Assembly (NCBI RefSeq): GCF_035917335.1
Contig: NZ_CP109067.1
Span: 3,533,001 to 3,597,000 of the forward strand
Direction: 5' to 3'
Length of the DNA stretch: 64,000 bases
From: Micromonospora sp. NBC_01813
GTDB taxonomy: Bacteria > Actinomycetota > Actinomycetes > Mycobacteriales > Micromonosporaceae
The position numbers and the translations under genes are program-made. How positions within the stretch are numbered: position 1 is the first letter of the stretch; the number at the start of each line of letters is the position of its first letter. A model generated the notes under the pieces. It made no database searches and had not been told where the DNA came from. It saw nothing but the letters and a program-made list of their open reading frames with translations. Positions 1 to 7,965 of this stretch are shown here, in pieces.

Positions 1-165
1 ATCGCCGGACGTACCGAGGCGCTGATGGGGATCGTCCTCGCCCTCGGGACGATGCTCGTCGGCAGCCTGGCGTTGACCGGCTCGTTGTCCTGGCTGACCA
101 CCGAGATGGACACGGTGAGCCAGGTACGGCAGTGGCTTGATTCACAGTTTGCCGGAATCTTCTGA
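1..165 (+). CDS. C-terminal end of a membrane protein (5' truncated)
   Basis: The reading frame is open from the first base to a TGA at 163-165 and gives 54 residues. The middle part (residues about 9-33) is hydrophobic and reads as one transmembrane segment. A short charged tail follows that ends SQFAGIF. The start lies outside the window, so the family cannot be named. The hydrophobic segment and tail suggest the end of an integral membrane or transporter protein, but that is only inference. A strong hairpin at 274-305 probably ends its transcript. Confidence 0.55.
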   Translation: MAGRTEALMGIVLALGTMLVGSLALTGSLSWLTTEMDTVSQVRQWLDSQFAGIF

Positions 166-187
166 CGGGCAATTGTGACGGCGGGAC

Positions 188-263
188 GGTGGTTCACCGC
201 CCCGAGGCATTCGACGGCGGTGGTTCACCGCACGGGTGCCGGCAGGACGCGGTGGTTCACCGC
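188..263. repeat. Three direct copies of an imperfect palindrome
   Basis: The 13-mer GGTGGTTCACCGC occurs at 188-200, 219-231 and 251-263, so the spacing is 31 and 32 bp, about three helical turns. Each copy sits in the dyad GCGGTG-GTT-CACCGC or a near version of it. The copies lie between the end of the first gene and a terminator hairpin. They could be a cooperative operator array, small hairpins in a 3' UTR, or a local repeat family. Confidence 0.7.
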
Positions 264-273
264 GCAGCGCATC

Positions 274-305
274 TTCGGGGGGCGACAAAGTGGTCGCCCC
301 CCGAA
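274..305 (+). terminator. Strong hairpin, probable terminator
   Basis: A perfect 13-bp stem (274-286 pairs with 293-305, arm TTCGGGGGGCGAC) surrounds a 6-nt loop. There is no T-tract, which is usual for actinobacterial terminators. It lies downstream of the first gene and upstream of ddaH. The remaining stretch 306-497 shows nothing else that I can support. Confidence 0.6.
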
Positions 306-497
306 AGCGTGTCCGGGTGCCCGCTCCAGCGCCGCCGCACGCAACAAACCGATTGTGCGAGTGGCCAGATGCGCAACGATCCGCCGGCAGACGCAAGTCT
401 TACTGATGGATTCAGCAGGTCCAAGCTTCTAGCGTTGAGACAAGCGCCAGCCCACGGTCACCGCCGGGGCGCGCCCTCGACCCCAGGAGCCAGACAC

Positions 498-1313
498 ATG
501 ACGATGCACGCCACCCACCGGCGCTACCTGATGTGCCGGCCGACGTACTTCGCCGTGGAATACGCGATCAACCCGTGGATGGATCCGTCCCGCCCGGTCG
601 ACCGCGAGTTGGCCATCGCCCAGTGGGAACAGCTGCGCCGGACGTACCTGGATCTGGGTCACACGGTCGACGAGATCGAGCCGCTGCCTGGCCTGCCCGA
701 CATGGTCTTCGCCGCCAACGGCGCCACCGTCATCGACGGACAGGCCCTCGAGGTGCAGTTTCGTGAGCCGCAGCGGGCCGACGAGGCCCCCGCCTACCGC
801 AACTGGCTGGAACAGGCCGGCTTCCCGGTGCACGCGGCCAAGCACGTCAACGAAGGCGAAGGCGACTTCCTGGTGGTCGGCGACTACCTGCTCGCCGGCA
901 CCGGATTCCGCACCGCGCACGCCGCCCACGCCCACGCGCAGGAGATCTTCGGCCGGCCGGTGATCACCCTGCAACTGGTCGACCCGTGCTTCTACCACCT
1001 GGACACCGCGCTCGCCGTGATCGACGACCGGACCATCGCGTACCTGCCGGAGGCCTTCTCCACCGGCAGCCAGGCGGTGCTGCGCCGGCTCTTCCCCGAC
1101 GCGATCGAAGCCGCCCTCGCCGACGCCGCCGCGTTCGGACTCAACGCGGTCAGCGACGGCCGTAACGTGGTGCTGCCGGTGCAGGCCGGCGGGCTCGCCG
1201 CCGCGCTGCGTGAGCGCGGCTACCAGCCGGTCACCGTGGACCTGTCCGAGCTGCGCAAGGCCGGTGGCGGCGCGAAGTGCTGCACGCTGGAGCTGAGGGG
1301 GTCGACCCGATGA
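498..1313 (+). CDS. ddaH: Dimethylargininase / amidinotransferase-family hydrolase
   Basis: This 271-aa protein belongs to the DDAH branch of the amidinotransferase fold. These enzymes hydrolyse methylated arginines or related guanidines to citrulline plus an amine. Family marks include PDMVFAANGA (67-76), EGEGDF (119-124), the catalytic-His region FYHLDT (His167) and a C-terminal GGAKCC with the nucleophilic Cys at 261 or 262. The ATG at 498 was chosen because AGGAG (485-489) lies 8 nt upstream and the family N-terminus RRYLMCRPTYF follows. Its stop overlaps the rocD start (ATGA). A similar pairing with rocD occurs in Mycobacterium tuberculosis (Rv2323c next to rocD1/rocD2), which supports a role in arginine catabolism. 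The exact substrate (arginine or methylarginine) cannot be read from the sequence. Confidence 0.87.
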   Translation: MTMHATHRRYLMCRPTYFAVEYAINPWMDPSRPVDRELAIAQWEQLRRTYLDLGHTVDEIEPLPGLPDMVFAANGATVIDGQALEVQFREPQRADEAPAYRNWLEQAGFPVHAAKHVNEGEGDFLVVGDYLLAGTGFRTAHAAHAHAQEIFGRPVITLQLVDPCFYHLDTALAVIDDRTIAYLPEAFSTGSQAVLRRLFPDAIEAALADAAAFGLNAVSDGRNVVLPVQAGGLAAALRERGYQPVTVDLSELRKAGGGAKCCTLELRGSTR

Positions 1314-2527
1314 TCGTGGACGGGATGCTGCGGACACCGGCGGCGCTGCGCGACGCCGAACGCTGGACTGCACACAACTACCACCCGCTGCCGGTGGTGA
1401 TCAGCGAGGCCGCCGGCGCCTGGGTCACCGACGTCGACGGCAACCGCTACCTGGACTGCCTGGCCGGCTACTCGGCGCTCAACTTCGGCCACCGGCACCC
1501 GAAACTGATCGAGGCGGCCCACGCCCAACTCGACCGGCTCACCCTGACCAGCCGGGCGTTCGTGCACGACCAGTTCGCCGACTTCTGCCGGGAGCTCGCG
1601 CAGCTGTGCGGCAAGGACATGGTGCTGCCGATGAACACCGGCGCCGAGGCGGTGGAGACCGCGATCAAGGTCGCCCGCAAGTGGGGCTACCAGGTGAAGG
1701 GCGTACCGGATGGGCAGGCGACCATCGTCGTCGCCGACGGCAACTTCCACGGCCGGACCACGACGATCATCAGCTTCTCAACGGACCAGGAGGCCCGCGC
1801 CGACTTCGGGCCGTACACCCCGGGATTCACAATCGTGCCGTACGGCGACCTCGCCGCGCTCGCCGACGCGATCGACGAGACCTGCGTCGCGGTGCTGCTG
1901 GAGCCGATCCAGGGCGAGCAGGGCGTGGTCGTGCCGCCGGCCGGCTACCTGACCGGGGTACGCGACCTGTGCACCCGCAACGACGTGCTCTTCCTCGCCG
2001 ACGAGATCCAGTCCGGGCTGGGCCGCACCGGGGCCACCTTCGCCTGCGACCACGAAGACGTCGTCCCGGACATGTACCTGCTCGGCAAGGCGCTCGGCGG
2101 TGGCATCGTGCCGGTGTCGGCGGTGGTCGCCGACCGCTCGGTGCTCGGGGTGCTGCGCCCCGGCGAGCACGGGTCGACGTTCGGCGGCAATCCACTGGCC
2201 TGCGCGGTCGCCACCGAAGTGGTGCGGCTGCTGGCCACCGGCGAATACCAGCGCCGGTCGGCGCAGCTGGGTGAGCGGCTGCACGCCGGGCTCGGCGCAC
2301 TGCGGGACGCGGGCCGGCTCGTCGCGGTCCGCGGCCACGGCCTCTGGGCCGGGCTCGACCTGGATCCGCAGCGGTTCACCGGCCGGCAGGCCTGCGAGCG
2401 GCTGGCCGAACGCGGCGTACTGGCCAAGGACACGCACGGCTCGACGATCCGGCTCGCCCCGCCGCTGATCGTCGACGAGTCCGACGTGGACTTCGCTATC
2501 GAACAGCTTTCCTTCGTGCTGCACTGA
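1310..2527 (+). CDS. rocD: Ornithine aminotransferase
   Basis: This 405-aa class-III PLP aminotransferase converts ornithine and 2-oxoglutarate to glutamate semialdehyde and glutamate. The sequence shows the N-terminal DVDGNRYLDCLAGYSALNFGH block, the NTGAEAVETAIK motif, the PLP-aspartate region LFLADEIQSGLGRTG, the Schiff-base lysine in LLGKALGGG and the GSTFGGNPLA loop, all characteristic of OAT. The ATG at 1310 overlaps the ddaH stop as ATGA, so the two are translationally coupled. A GTG further upstream at 1277 would add 11 residues that do not fit the family. The pair probably carries arginine-derived carbon and nitrogen to glutamate or proline. Confidence 0.93.
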   Translation: MIVDGMLRTPAALRDAERWTAHNYHPLPVVISEAAGAWVTDVDGNRYLDCLAGYSALNFGHRHPKLIEAAHAQLDRLTLTSRAFVHDQFADFCRELAQLCGKDMVLPMNTGAEAVETAIKVARKWGYQVKGVPDGQATIVVADGNFHGRTTTIISFSTDQEARADFGPYTPGFTIVPYGDLAALADAIDETCVAVLLEPIQGEQGVVVPPAGYLTGVRDLCTRNDVLFLADEIQSGLGRTGATFACDHEDVVPDMYLLGKALGGGIVPVSAVVADRSVLGVLRPGEHGSTFGGNPLACAVATEVVRLLATGEYQRRSAQLGERLHAGLGALRDAGRLVAVRGHGLWAGLDLDPQRFTGRQACERLAERGVLAKDTHGSTIRLAPPLIVDESDVDFAIEQLSFVLH

Positions 2528-2532
2528 GCACA

Positions 2533-2567
2533 CCGGCCGGCCGGGGGGCGATGCGCCGCCCGGCCGG
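2533..2567. terminator. GC-rich hairpin between convergent genes
   Basis: Two CCGGCCGG-type arms flank a short centre just after the rocD stop and before the convergent gene at 2591. The position and the imperfect dyad fit a bidirectional terminator. There is no T-tract. Confidence 0.45.
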
Positions 2568-2590
2568 AGGCCGACCTTCCAGGTGCGCGG

Positions 2591-3229
2591 TCAGTGGAAC
2601 ACGATGGCCCGGCCGCAGGCGATGCTCGCCCGGCACGCCTCGTGCAGGGTGAGCCACACCTGCGTCTCGACCGCGAAATCGGCGTCGTCGGGTACGGCGA
2701 ACAGCCGGGCTGCCTCGGTGTCCGGCAGTTCGCCCGCTGGGTCGAGCCGGACGCCGATCGCCGGGGCGCAGCGCCGCAACTCGGTCAGCAGGCCCTGGCT
2801 CGACCCGACCATCCCGCCGCCGGCGACCCCGGCCTCGGCCGGCAGGAACAGCGGGTCGCCGAAGTCGGCGGGGACGTAGTAGCCCTCGCGGTCGGAGTGG
2901 CACAGCAGATGCGACTCCAGCAGGGCGGCCTGGTCGTCGATCTGCTCCCGGTCGCTGGCGAGTCCGTCGCCGTCCGCGATCGGCACCACCGGCTCGGACA
3001 GGTCCACCAGGGCCAACACCCGGCGCAGTCGGTGCAGTTGGCTGGCGGGAAAGCCACGCACGTGCGGACGCATCGCCGGCACCACCGCGTCGTAGCGCTC
3101 CTGCCAGACGACTCCCTCGGCGGACAACGCCGCGCTCAACTGGTCGAGGGCGGCGCGGCTGCGCGCCGCCCCCTCGTCGTCGATGCCGGACAGTGCCGTG
3201 GTGATGCCGACCGTTACCGCGAGACTCAT
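2591..3229 (-). CDS. Conserved hypothetical protein, 212 aa
   Basis: I do not recognise a defined family. The protein is soluble, with no signal peptide or membrane segment, and acidic. It contains a central HLLCHSDREGYYVPADF block, and a Cys-bearing C-terminal helix-like segment (LHEACRASIACGRAIVFH). Codon use and GC match its neighbours. It starts at an ATG (3227-3229) with only a weak upstream purine stretch. It is convergent with rocD and followed, 41 bp upstream in the map, by the nuclease gene on the same strand. No function is proposed. Confidence 0.7.
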   Translation of the reverse strand: MSLAVTVGITTALSGIDDEGAARSRAALDQLSAALSAEGVVWQERYDAVVPAMRPHVRGFPASQLHRLRRVLALVDLSEPVVPIADGDGLASDREQIDDQAALLESHLLCHSDREGYYVPADFGDPLFLPAEAGVAGGGMVGSSQGLLTELRRCAPAIGVRLDPAGELPDTEAARLFAVPDDADFAVETQVWLTLHEACRASIACGRAIVFH

Positions 3230-3269
3230 GCGGGCCAGGCTAACCGGACCGCCCGACAGGTCGATCAGG

Positions 3270-3905
3270 TCAGCAGGTGGCGAGCATGCCGGACAGCGCC
3301 GACTTCTCCGAGCTGTCCACGGTCAGGCTGTAGTACCACTTCACCTGGATCCAGGCGCGGGCGTACGTGCAGCGGAACGACGCCAGCGGCGGCTGCCAGT
3401 CGGCCGGGTCCTTGTCGCCCTTGGCCTGGTTGACGTTGTCGGTGACCGCCCACAGCTCCGGCCCGCCAAGGTCGTTTGCGTACGTCTGACGCCGGGCGGT
3501 GGTCCACGCGTGGGCACCGGAGCGCCACGCTTCGGCGAGCGGCACCATGTGATCGATGTCGACGTCGGAGGCCAGGGTCCAGGTCGCCCCGTCGAACGGG
3601 CTGTACCAGGACCCGGAGGTCGCCGCGCAGCTGCTGTTGACCACGACGTTGGTGCCGTCGCGCTTGAGCACCTGCTCCCGGGTGTTGCAACTGCCGGTGA
3701 CGGTGATCCAGTGTGGGAACAGGTCGCGGTCGTAGCTGGACTGGTTGGACTCGGCGGCGACGGTGAGCGAGTTCAGTCGGCTCAGCGCGGTGCTGTAGGA
3801 CGGGATGTTCGGCGGGACCGCCTGGGCGGGGACGGCGGTGAGGGTGAGAGCGACGACGACGGCGATTGTCGCGGCGGCGACGGCTCTGATGGTGCGACTG
3901 GCCAC
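3270..3905 (-). CDS. Secreted HNH-type endonuclease (DUF1524/GmrSD C-terminal-like)
   Basis: This 211-aa protein begins with a clear signal peptide (about residues 1-29, ending AQA). The nuclease core has the DIDHMVPLAEAWRSG metal-site motif followed by NQAKGDKDPADWQPP, the pattern of secreted DUF1524-type HNH nucleases in actinomycetes. Four cysteines (in SCNT, SCAAT, RCTY and the last residue) could form disulphides outside the cell. The GTG start is supported by AGGAG 5 nt upstream. Likely roles are nutrient scavenging of DNA or competition. No immunity gene was seen beside it. Confidence 0.85.
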   Translation of the reverse strand: MASRTIRAVAAATIAVVVALTLTAVPAQAVPPNIPSYSTALSRLNSLTVAAESNQSSYDRDLFPHWITVTGSCNTREQVLKRDGTNVVVNSSCAATSGSWYSPFDGATWTLASDVDIDHMVPLAEAWRSGAHAWTTARRQTYANDLGGPELWAVTDNVNQAKGDKDPADWQPPLASFRCTYARAWIQVKWYYSLTVDSSEKSALSGMLATC

Positions 3906-4078
3906 GGGGGCTCCTGATCTCGCTGCCCGCCGCGGCCGGGTCGGGTGCTCCAGCCTGGGGGTACGGCGAGCAGATCGATGCCACCGAATCTAAGTCGCTC
4001 AATCGCCATGATCAAGACAATCGGATGAACGGGACGTAACGAGGGCCGCTCCAATCGGGTGGCTCTATCGTTGTCGCC

Positions 4079-4957
4079 GTGGAAACCTCCGCTGCGACCC
4101 CACCACCACGGCTACACGTGGGCTGCGCCATGTGGACACACAAGTCGTGGCAGGGCCGGCTGATCGCCCATCCACTGCCGCCGGCGCAACGGCTGCGGCA
4201 CTACGCCGCCTGGTGCAACGCTGTCGAAGGCAACACGACCTTCTACGCCACGCCGACCCGGGAGACCGTCGCCGGCTGGGCCCGGCAGACCGACCCCGAC
4301 TTCCGGTTCGTCCTCAAACTGCCGAAGACGGTCACCCACGAACATCGGCTCACCGACGTCGACGAGCCGCTCGGCGCGTTCCTGTACGCGATCGAGCCGC
4401 TCGGGCCGCGTACCCAGGCGATCTGGGTCCAGCTGCCGGCGTCGTTCGGTCCCGACGACGTCGGCACGCTTGCCCGCTTCCTACGCCGGCTCCCCCGCGA
4501 CCACCGGTACGCCGTCGAGGTCCGGCACCCGGCGTTCTTCACCGAACCGGCCGCCGCCGGGCTGCTCGAGTCCGCGCTCGCGACCGTGGCCGCCGAATGG
4601 GTGCCGTTCGACACCACCGTGTTCTTCGCCAGCCCGCCGACCAGCGACGCCGAACGCGACGCCTGGACGAAGAAGCCGCGCACGCCGCTGCACACCCGCG
4701 CGCTGACCGACCGACCGATCGTGCGCTACCTGGGCCGCGACGACGTCGACCGGACCGTCGCCGGCTGGCAACGCTGGGTGGAGACGACCGTCGGTTGGCT
4801 GCGGGAAGGGCGCTCGCCGACGGTGTTCATCCACACCCCGGACAACGCCGACGCGCCGACGCTGGCCCGCCGCTTCCACGACGAGGTCCGCGCCCGGGTG
4901 CCGCGACTCGCCCCACTGCCCGAGCCGATCCCGGTCGAGCCACTGACCCTGTTCTGA
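4079..4957 (+). CDS. DUF72 (YecE-like) protein
   Basis: This 292-aa protein has the DUF72 TIM-barrel hallmarks: an N-terminal HVGCAMWTHKSWQG, EGNTTFYATP, FVLKLPKTVTHEHRL, WVQLPASF, and RHPAFF. Members are widespread but their biochemical function is not established. The GTG at 4079 lacks a Shine-Dalgarno sequence. A TATCGT -10-like hexamer ends 7-8 nt before it, so a leaderless transcript is possible. The gene stands alone and is convergent with the lysozyme-like gene. The shared hairpin at 4973-5006 separates them. Confidence 0.85.
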   Translation: METSAATPPPRLHVGCAMWTHKSWQGRLIAHPLPPAQRLRHYAAWCNAVEGNTTFYATPTRETVAGWARQTDPDFRFVLKLPKTVTHEHRLTDVDEPLGAFLYAIEPLGPRTQAIWVQLPASFGPDDVGTLARFLRRLPRDHRYAVEVRHPAFFTEPAAAGLLESALATVAAEWVPFDTTVFFASPPTSDAERDAWTKKPRTPLHTRALTDRPIVRYLGRDDVDRTVAGWQRWVETTVGWLREGRSPTVFIHTPDNADAPTLARRFHDEVRARVPRLAPLPEPIPVEPLTLF

Positions 4958-4972
4958 CCGTCGCACGAGTCA

Positions 4973-5006
4973 AGGGCCGGACCCCGGTGGTACGGGGTCC
5001 GGCCCT
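4973..5006. terminator. Bidirectional terminator hairpin, block A
   Basis: A perfect 13-bp stem (4973-4985 with 4994-5006, arm AGGGCCGGACCCC) has loop GGTGGTAC. It lies between two convergent stops. The same stem and loop recur at 9891-9934 after the paralogous gene. Confidence 0.75.
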
Positions 5007-5036
5007 CACGCTGTCGGTTGTCTCGGTCCCTGCGGG

Positions 5037-5651
5037 TCAGCTGTTCCAGTGCTGGGCGACGAGCTCAGCGGCCTGGGTCTCCCACTGGGCGTAGTGGTCC
5101 GGGTACGCGGACACCTGCACGGCCTGGGCGGCGTCGGTCAACGGCATGTCCTGCCAGCCGTCGACACCCTTCAGACCCTCCAGGAACGCGGTGGTCGAGT
5201 ATTCGACGTCGGTGATCTGCTCGACCGAGCCCCAGCCGGACGACGGGCGCTGCTGGAACAGGCCCTGCGAGTCGTGGTCGTTGCGGTCACCGAGGTGGCC
5301 GAGGTTCTCCAGCTTCGACTCCTGCAGGGCGGTGCCGATGGCGACGACGGCGGCCCGCTCGTCCATGCCGGCCTTCTTGGTGGCGGCGATGATGCCCTTG
5401 ACGTTGTCGGTCTGCTCGGCGCTCAGGGAGATGCGGGACTGCTCGCCCTGCACGCCGTGCGGGGTCAGCTTGCTGCTGTCGACGGCGCTGCTCGCGGCGG
5501 CGGCGCTCGCGGCGGCCTGCACGCCGGTGGGGGCGTGGTCGGCGGCCAGGGCGGGGGCGGCGATGGCGCCGCCGGCCAGGGTGAGTCCGGCGATGCCGAG
5601 GGCGGTGTTCCGCAGGCTGGTACGCACGGTACGGCTGATGATCGTGGTCAT
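5037..5651 (-). CDS. Secreted lysozyme-like (transglycosylase-fold) protein, copy A
   Basis: This 204-aa protein has a signal peptide (about residues 1-36, ending ALAAD). A low-complexity Ala/Ser linker follows, then a compact C-terminal domain with LQESKLENL, SQGLFQQRPSSGWG and AYPDHYAQWE. The Glu in ALQES and the QGLFQQ segment resemble the catalytic Glu and GLMQ region of SLT/goose-lysozyme folds, so a cell-wall hydrolase role is likely but unproven. The ATG at 5649-5651 is preceded by GGAAGGTGGA. The paralogue at 9961-10578 differs by about three residues. The transcript probably ends at the 4973-5006 hairpin. Confidence 0.82.
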   Translation of the reverse strand: MTTIISRTVRTSLRNTALGIAGLTLAGGAIAAPALAADHAPTGVQAAASAAAASSAVDSSKLTPHGVQGEQSRISLSAEQTDNVKGIIAATKKAGMDERAAVVAIGTALQESKLENLGHLGDRNDHDSQGLFQQRPSSGWGSVEQITDVEYSTTAFLEGLKGVDGWQDMPLTDAAQAVQVSAYPDHYAQWETQAAELVAQHWNS

Positions 5652-6192
5652 GGGGGGTCCACCTTCCGTTCCGGGGGATACACACCCGCAGTGGCGCGGG
5701 ATGTGCGGTAACGGTTCCGGTGTCACAACATGTCTGTGGGGGTGTCCGCTGCGCGGGGCCCGCCGGCTCGCCCCGAGTGAGTGGGGCGGTGCCCCCGAGT
5801 GGGTGGGGCGGTGGGGCCGCTACTGCGCTGCGGACCATGTACAACCACGCCACCCCGCCGACCATTCCCCGCGCTGGGGGCCGGCCACCGGCCCGACGAC
5901 CGGCCGCTCCACACCTCAAGATCGCGACGATCTTGCAATTATCGACGGACAATCCCGACAAATCTTCTCGATAAGTGCAAGATCGCCGAGGGAGGTCGGG
6001 GTGCGGGGCGGGTGGGTGGCTCGACCGTGTGTAACGACCCCGCACGGCGGATCATTCCAGCGAACGCCGCCACCTCTCCGACCGGGGACTCGGCGGCCTC
6101 GGCGGGTCGTACCACGGGCTATTGCGGGAACTGCGCGTCCACCAGCACACGCACGGTCGTCTCGCGTACGGTCAGTTGGTCGGCGTGGATTC
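5652..6192 (-). promoter_or_regulatory. Long gene-free leader of the lysozyme-like gene, copy A
   Basis: About 540 bp contain no gene. On the minus strand the 190 bp before the ATG are very GC-rich and rich in short dyads, for example CCCGC-CACTG-CGGG near 5688-5700 and repeated CCGCCCCAC/CTCGGGG blocks at 5763-5812. The stretch is conserved in copy B, so it may be a structured 5' UTR. A TTGTAC/TACAT-like element near 5835-5845 could belong to the promoter. I could not match it to the c-di-AMP (ydaO) riboswitch. The palindrome at 5929-5984 lies further upstream, and 6059-6192 shows nothing I can name. Confidence 0.4.
5929..5984. repeat. Palindromic element, copy 1
   Basis: Arms of 17 bp (GATCTTGCAATTATCGA at 5929-5945 and TCGATAAGTGCAAGATC at 5968-5984) pair with one mismatch around a 22-nt centre that contains GGACAATCC. 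The same element occurs at 10848-10903 and, outside the duplication, at 27588-27643. It looks like a dispersed REP-like family. Confidence 0.85.
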
Positions 6193-6648
6193 TCATCGCG
6201 TCGGATCCGCAGCCTGCTCGATCGGATCGGGTTGCCCGGACGGGGGCCGCTGCCAAGTCGCCCGGAAGTGCGGCCAGGCGTCGATGAGGTAGGCGCTGAA
6301 CGGCACCCACCAGATCAGGTCGTTGGTGATGATCATGACAATGGTGCCGATCGGCCAGACGCCCGTGACGATCAGCCAGGCCAGGCCCAGCGGTCCGAGG
6401 ACCTTGCCGGTCAGCCCGACGGCGGCCAACAGCCAGCCGTGTTCCGGCCGGCGCGCCACCTCCAGGTAGAGCAGGCCGTACAGGCCGAGGACCATGCCGA
6501 GGCAGGCGAAGATCTGCGGTGAGTTCGACAACGGCAGGCCGGTGACCCGGAAGAACCACTGCGGATCGAGAACCGCGTAGCAGCCCCAGGCGATGTTGTA
6601 CGCCCCGGCCGCGACAAAGGTGACCCGGTGCAGCCGTCGACGCCGCAT
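6193..6648 (-). CDS. Small polytopic membrane protein
   Basis: This 151-aa protein has about four hydrophobic segments (near residues 9-27, 41-60, 68-88 and 94-115) and a basic N-terminus MRRRRLHR. I do not recognise the family beyond conserved hypothetical membrane protein. The ATG at 6646-6648 is preceded by GGAGGTAGGGG, which settles the start. It lies 40 bp after the NAD(P)-binding gene on the same strand and is probably co-transcribed with it. The tail after the last helix is hydrophilic (residues 126-151). Confidence 0.75.
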   Translation of the reverse strand: MRRRRLHRVTFVAAGAYNIAWGCYAVLDPQWFFRVTGLPLSNSPQIFACLGMVLGLYGLLYLEVARRPEHGWLLAAVGLTGKVLGPLGLAWLIVTGVWPIGTIVMIITNDLIWWVPFSAYLIDAWPHFRATWQRPPSGQPDPIEQAADPTR

Positions 6649-6688
6649 GCCCCTACCTCCACAAAGCTGTGCACCGGACGGATCATGG

Positions 6689-7357
6689 TCAGTAGGCGAT
6701 CCCGATGATCCGATGGATCGTCTCAGGCTGGTCGAGCACATCGAGCATGTGGTGGGCGACATCCGCACGGGAGATGAACGCGCCGCCGCGCACGTTCTGC
6801 TCGTACGCCGTCCGGTACCTGCGGCGCAGCCGACGGTCGAGAAGCCGGGGCGGGCGGGAGACCGTCCAGTCCAGACCACTGTCCCGCAACACGTCCTCCA
6901 TCAGCGCCAGGTCGGCGTAGTGCCGACGGAACGCGGCCTTGGCGAGCGGCGCGGCGATGTGCCGCATCAGGAACCCGTCCCCCGGGTTGTGCCGGGGCGG
7001 GTTCGGCCGCCCCGGCGACGGCACGGTGCCGACCGACGCGGCGCTGACGACGACGATTCGCCGTACGCCTGTTGCCCGCATGGCGTCGACGACCGCCCGG
7101 GTGCCCCGGGAGGCGACGCCCGCCTCGGCCCCCGATCGCGCCCCGAGTCCGGACAGCACCGCATCGGCACCGTCGACCGCCGACCGTAGGGCCACCGGAT
7201 CAGGAGCCGACAGATCGGCCGCGACGACCCGCACCGACGGATCGGAGATCCGGGTCGGGTCGCGTACGACGGCGGTGACCTCGTGGCCGGCGGCGAGTGC
7301 CTGGCCCAGAAGTTGGCTACCGACGCCGCCGGTCGCCGCCACGATCGTCAGCTTCAT
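6689..7357 (-). CDS. NAD(P)H-binding, atypical SDR / NmrA-like protein
   Basis: This 222-aa protein starts with the Rossmann motif VAATGGVGSQLLGQAL (residues 5-20). It continues with AADLS, DAVLSGLG and RRIVVVSAASVG, the pattern of SDR_a5/NmrA-type NAD(P)-binding proteins. The SDR catalytic tetrad is not evident, so it may be a redox sensor or an isomerase-like enzyme. The ATG at 7355-7357 has AGGGACCGG upstream; an earlier in-frame start would add an arginine-rich stretch with no family support. It is the first gene of a two-gene unit with the membrane protein at 6193. Confidence 0.83.
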   Translation of the reverse strand: MKLTIVAATGGVGSQLLGQALAAGHEVTAVVRDPTRISDPSVRVVAADLSAPDPVALRSAVDGADAVLSGLGARSGAEAGVASRGTRAVVDAMRATGVRRIVVVSAASVGTVPSPGRPNPPRHNPGDGFLMRHIAAPLAKAAFRRHYADLALMEDVLRDSGLDWTVSRPPRLLDRRLRRRYRTAYEQNVRGGAFISRADVAHHMLDVLDQPETIHRIIGIAY

Positions 7358-7476
7358 CCGGTCCCTCCCTGTGCACCGCCGCCGGAGGCGTACCCGCATG
7401 CTAGCGACCGACGTCGACCCATCCGCAGCGCTATGTCCCGTATGCGGTTCTGGCTCGGGTGGCGCAAGATGGGCTG

Positions 7477-7965
7477 ATGCCTGTCGTCGAGGCGGTGACC
7501 ACTGTCCCCGTACCCCCTGATCTTGCCTTTGCCGTGTCCCAGACCACGACGCCGGTCCGGCACCGGTGGGACCCGTTCATCCGGGCGCAGCACTTCGTCG
7601 ACGGTGCCACCCGCCCCGGCAAGGGCGTACGCACGTTCACCCGGTCCCGGCACGGCCTGACGATGGTCAGCGAGTACGTCTCCTACGCCCCACCGACCAA
7701 CGTCGGCATGAAGATGGTGCGCGGGCCGTGGTTCTTCGAAATGTTCGCCGGCGGTTGGCGGTTCGCCCCCGCCGCCGAGCCCGGTCACACGGTCGCGACC
7801 TGGCGGTACAGCTTCCGCTGCCGGCCGGCGCCGCTGCGCCCGATCGCCGACCGGGTCGGGGTGTGGCTGCTGCGCCGCGACATCCGGCGCCGCATCGCCG
7901 GCTACGCGGCCGGCTGCACCGACCCGGAGGTGCTCGCCGCCGCCCGCCGGTCACTTGCCGACTGA
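7477..7965 (+). CDS. SRPBCC (polyketide-cyclase-like) family protein
   Basis: This 162-aa protein is predicted to have a START/SRPBCC helix-grip fold. The N-terminus VVEAVTTVPVPPDLAFAVS is the typical first strand and helix, followed by the long beta meander and a C-terminal helix. Such proteins bind hydrophobic ligands; the ligand here is unknown. ATG 7477 is the preferred start; GTG 7459 would add six residues and neither has a good ribosome site. It is divergent from the NAD(P)-binding gene across about 120 bp. The stop codon lies inside the first unit of a 24-bp tandem repeat. Confidence 0.75.
   Translation: MPVVEAVTTVPVPPDLAFAVSQTTTPVRHRWDPFIRAQHFVDGATRPGKGVRTFTRSRHGLTMVSEYVSYAPPTNVGMKMVRGPWFFEMFAGGWRFAPAAEPGHTVATWRYSFRCRPAPLRPIADRVGVWLLRRDIRRRIAGYAAGCTDPEVLAAARRSLAD

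Larger units (their letters stand above)
4973..6058. repeat. Copy A of a 1.09-kb direct duplication
   Basis: This block is nearly identical to 9896-10989. It covers the terminator, a whole secreted lysozyme-like gene, its long leader and a palindromic element. Identity drops at once outside both limits. The copies are in the same orientation, about 4.9 kb apart. Confidence 0.9.

Noticed and set aside
188-263. CRISPR array
   Set aside because: Repeats are only 13 nt with 18-19 nt between them, and no cas genes are present.
5708-5726. MtrA-type site (GTAAC and GTCAC half-sites)
   Set aside because: The two half-sites are 14 bp apart, not the spacing expected for MtrA, and the match is too short to support a claim.
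5652-5850. c-di-AMP (ydaO) riboswitch before the lysozyme-like gene
   Set aside because: The conserved ydaO segments could not be found on the minus strand. Only a general structured leader is supported.
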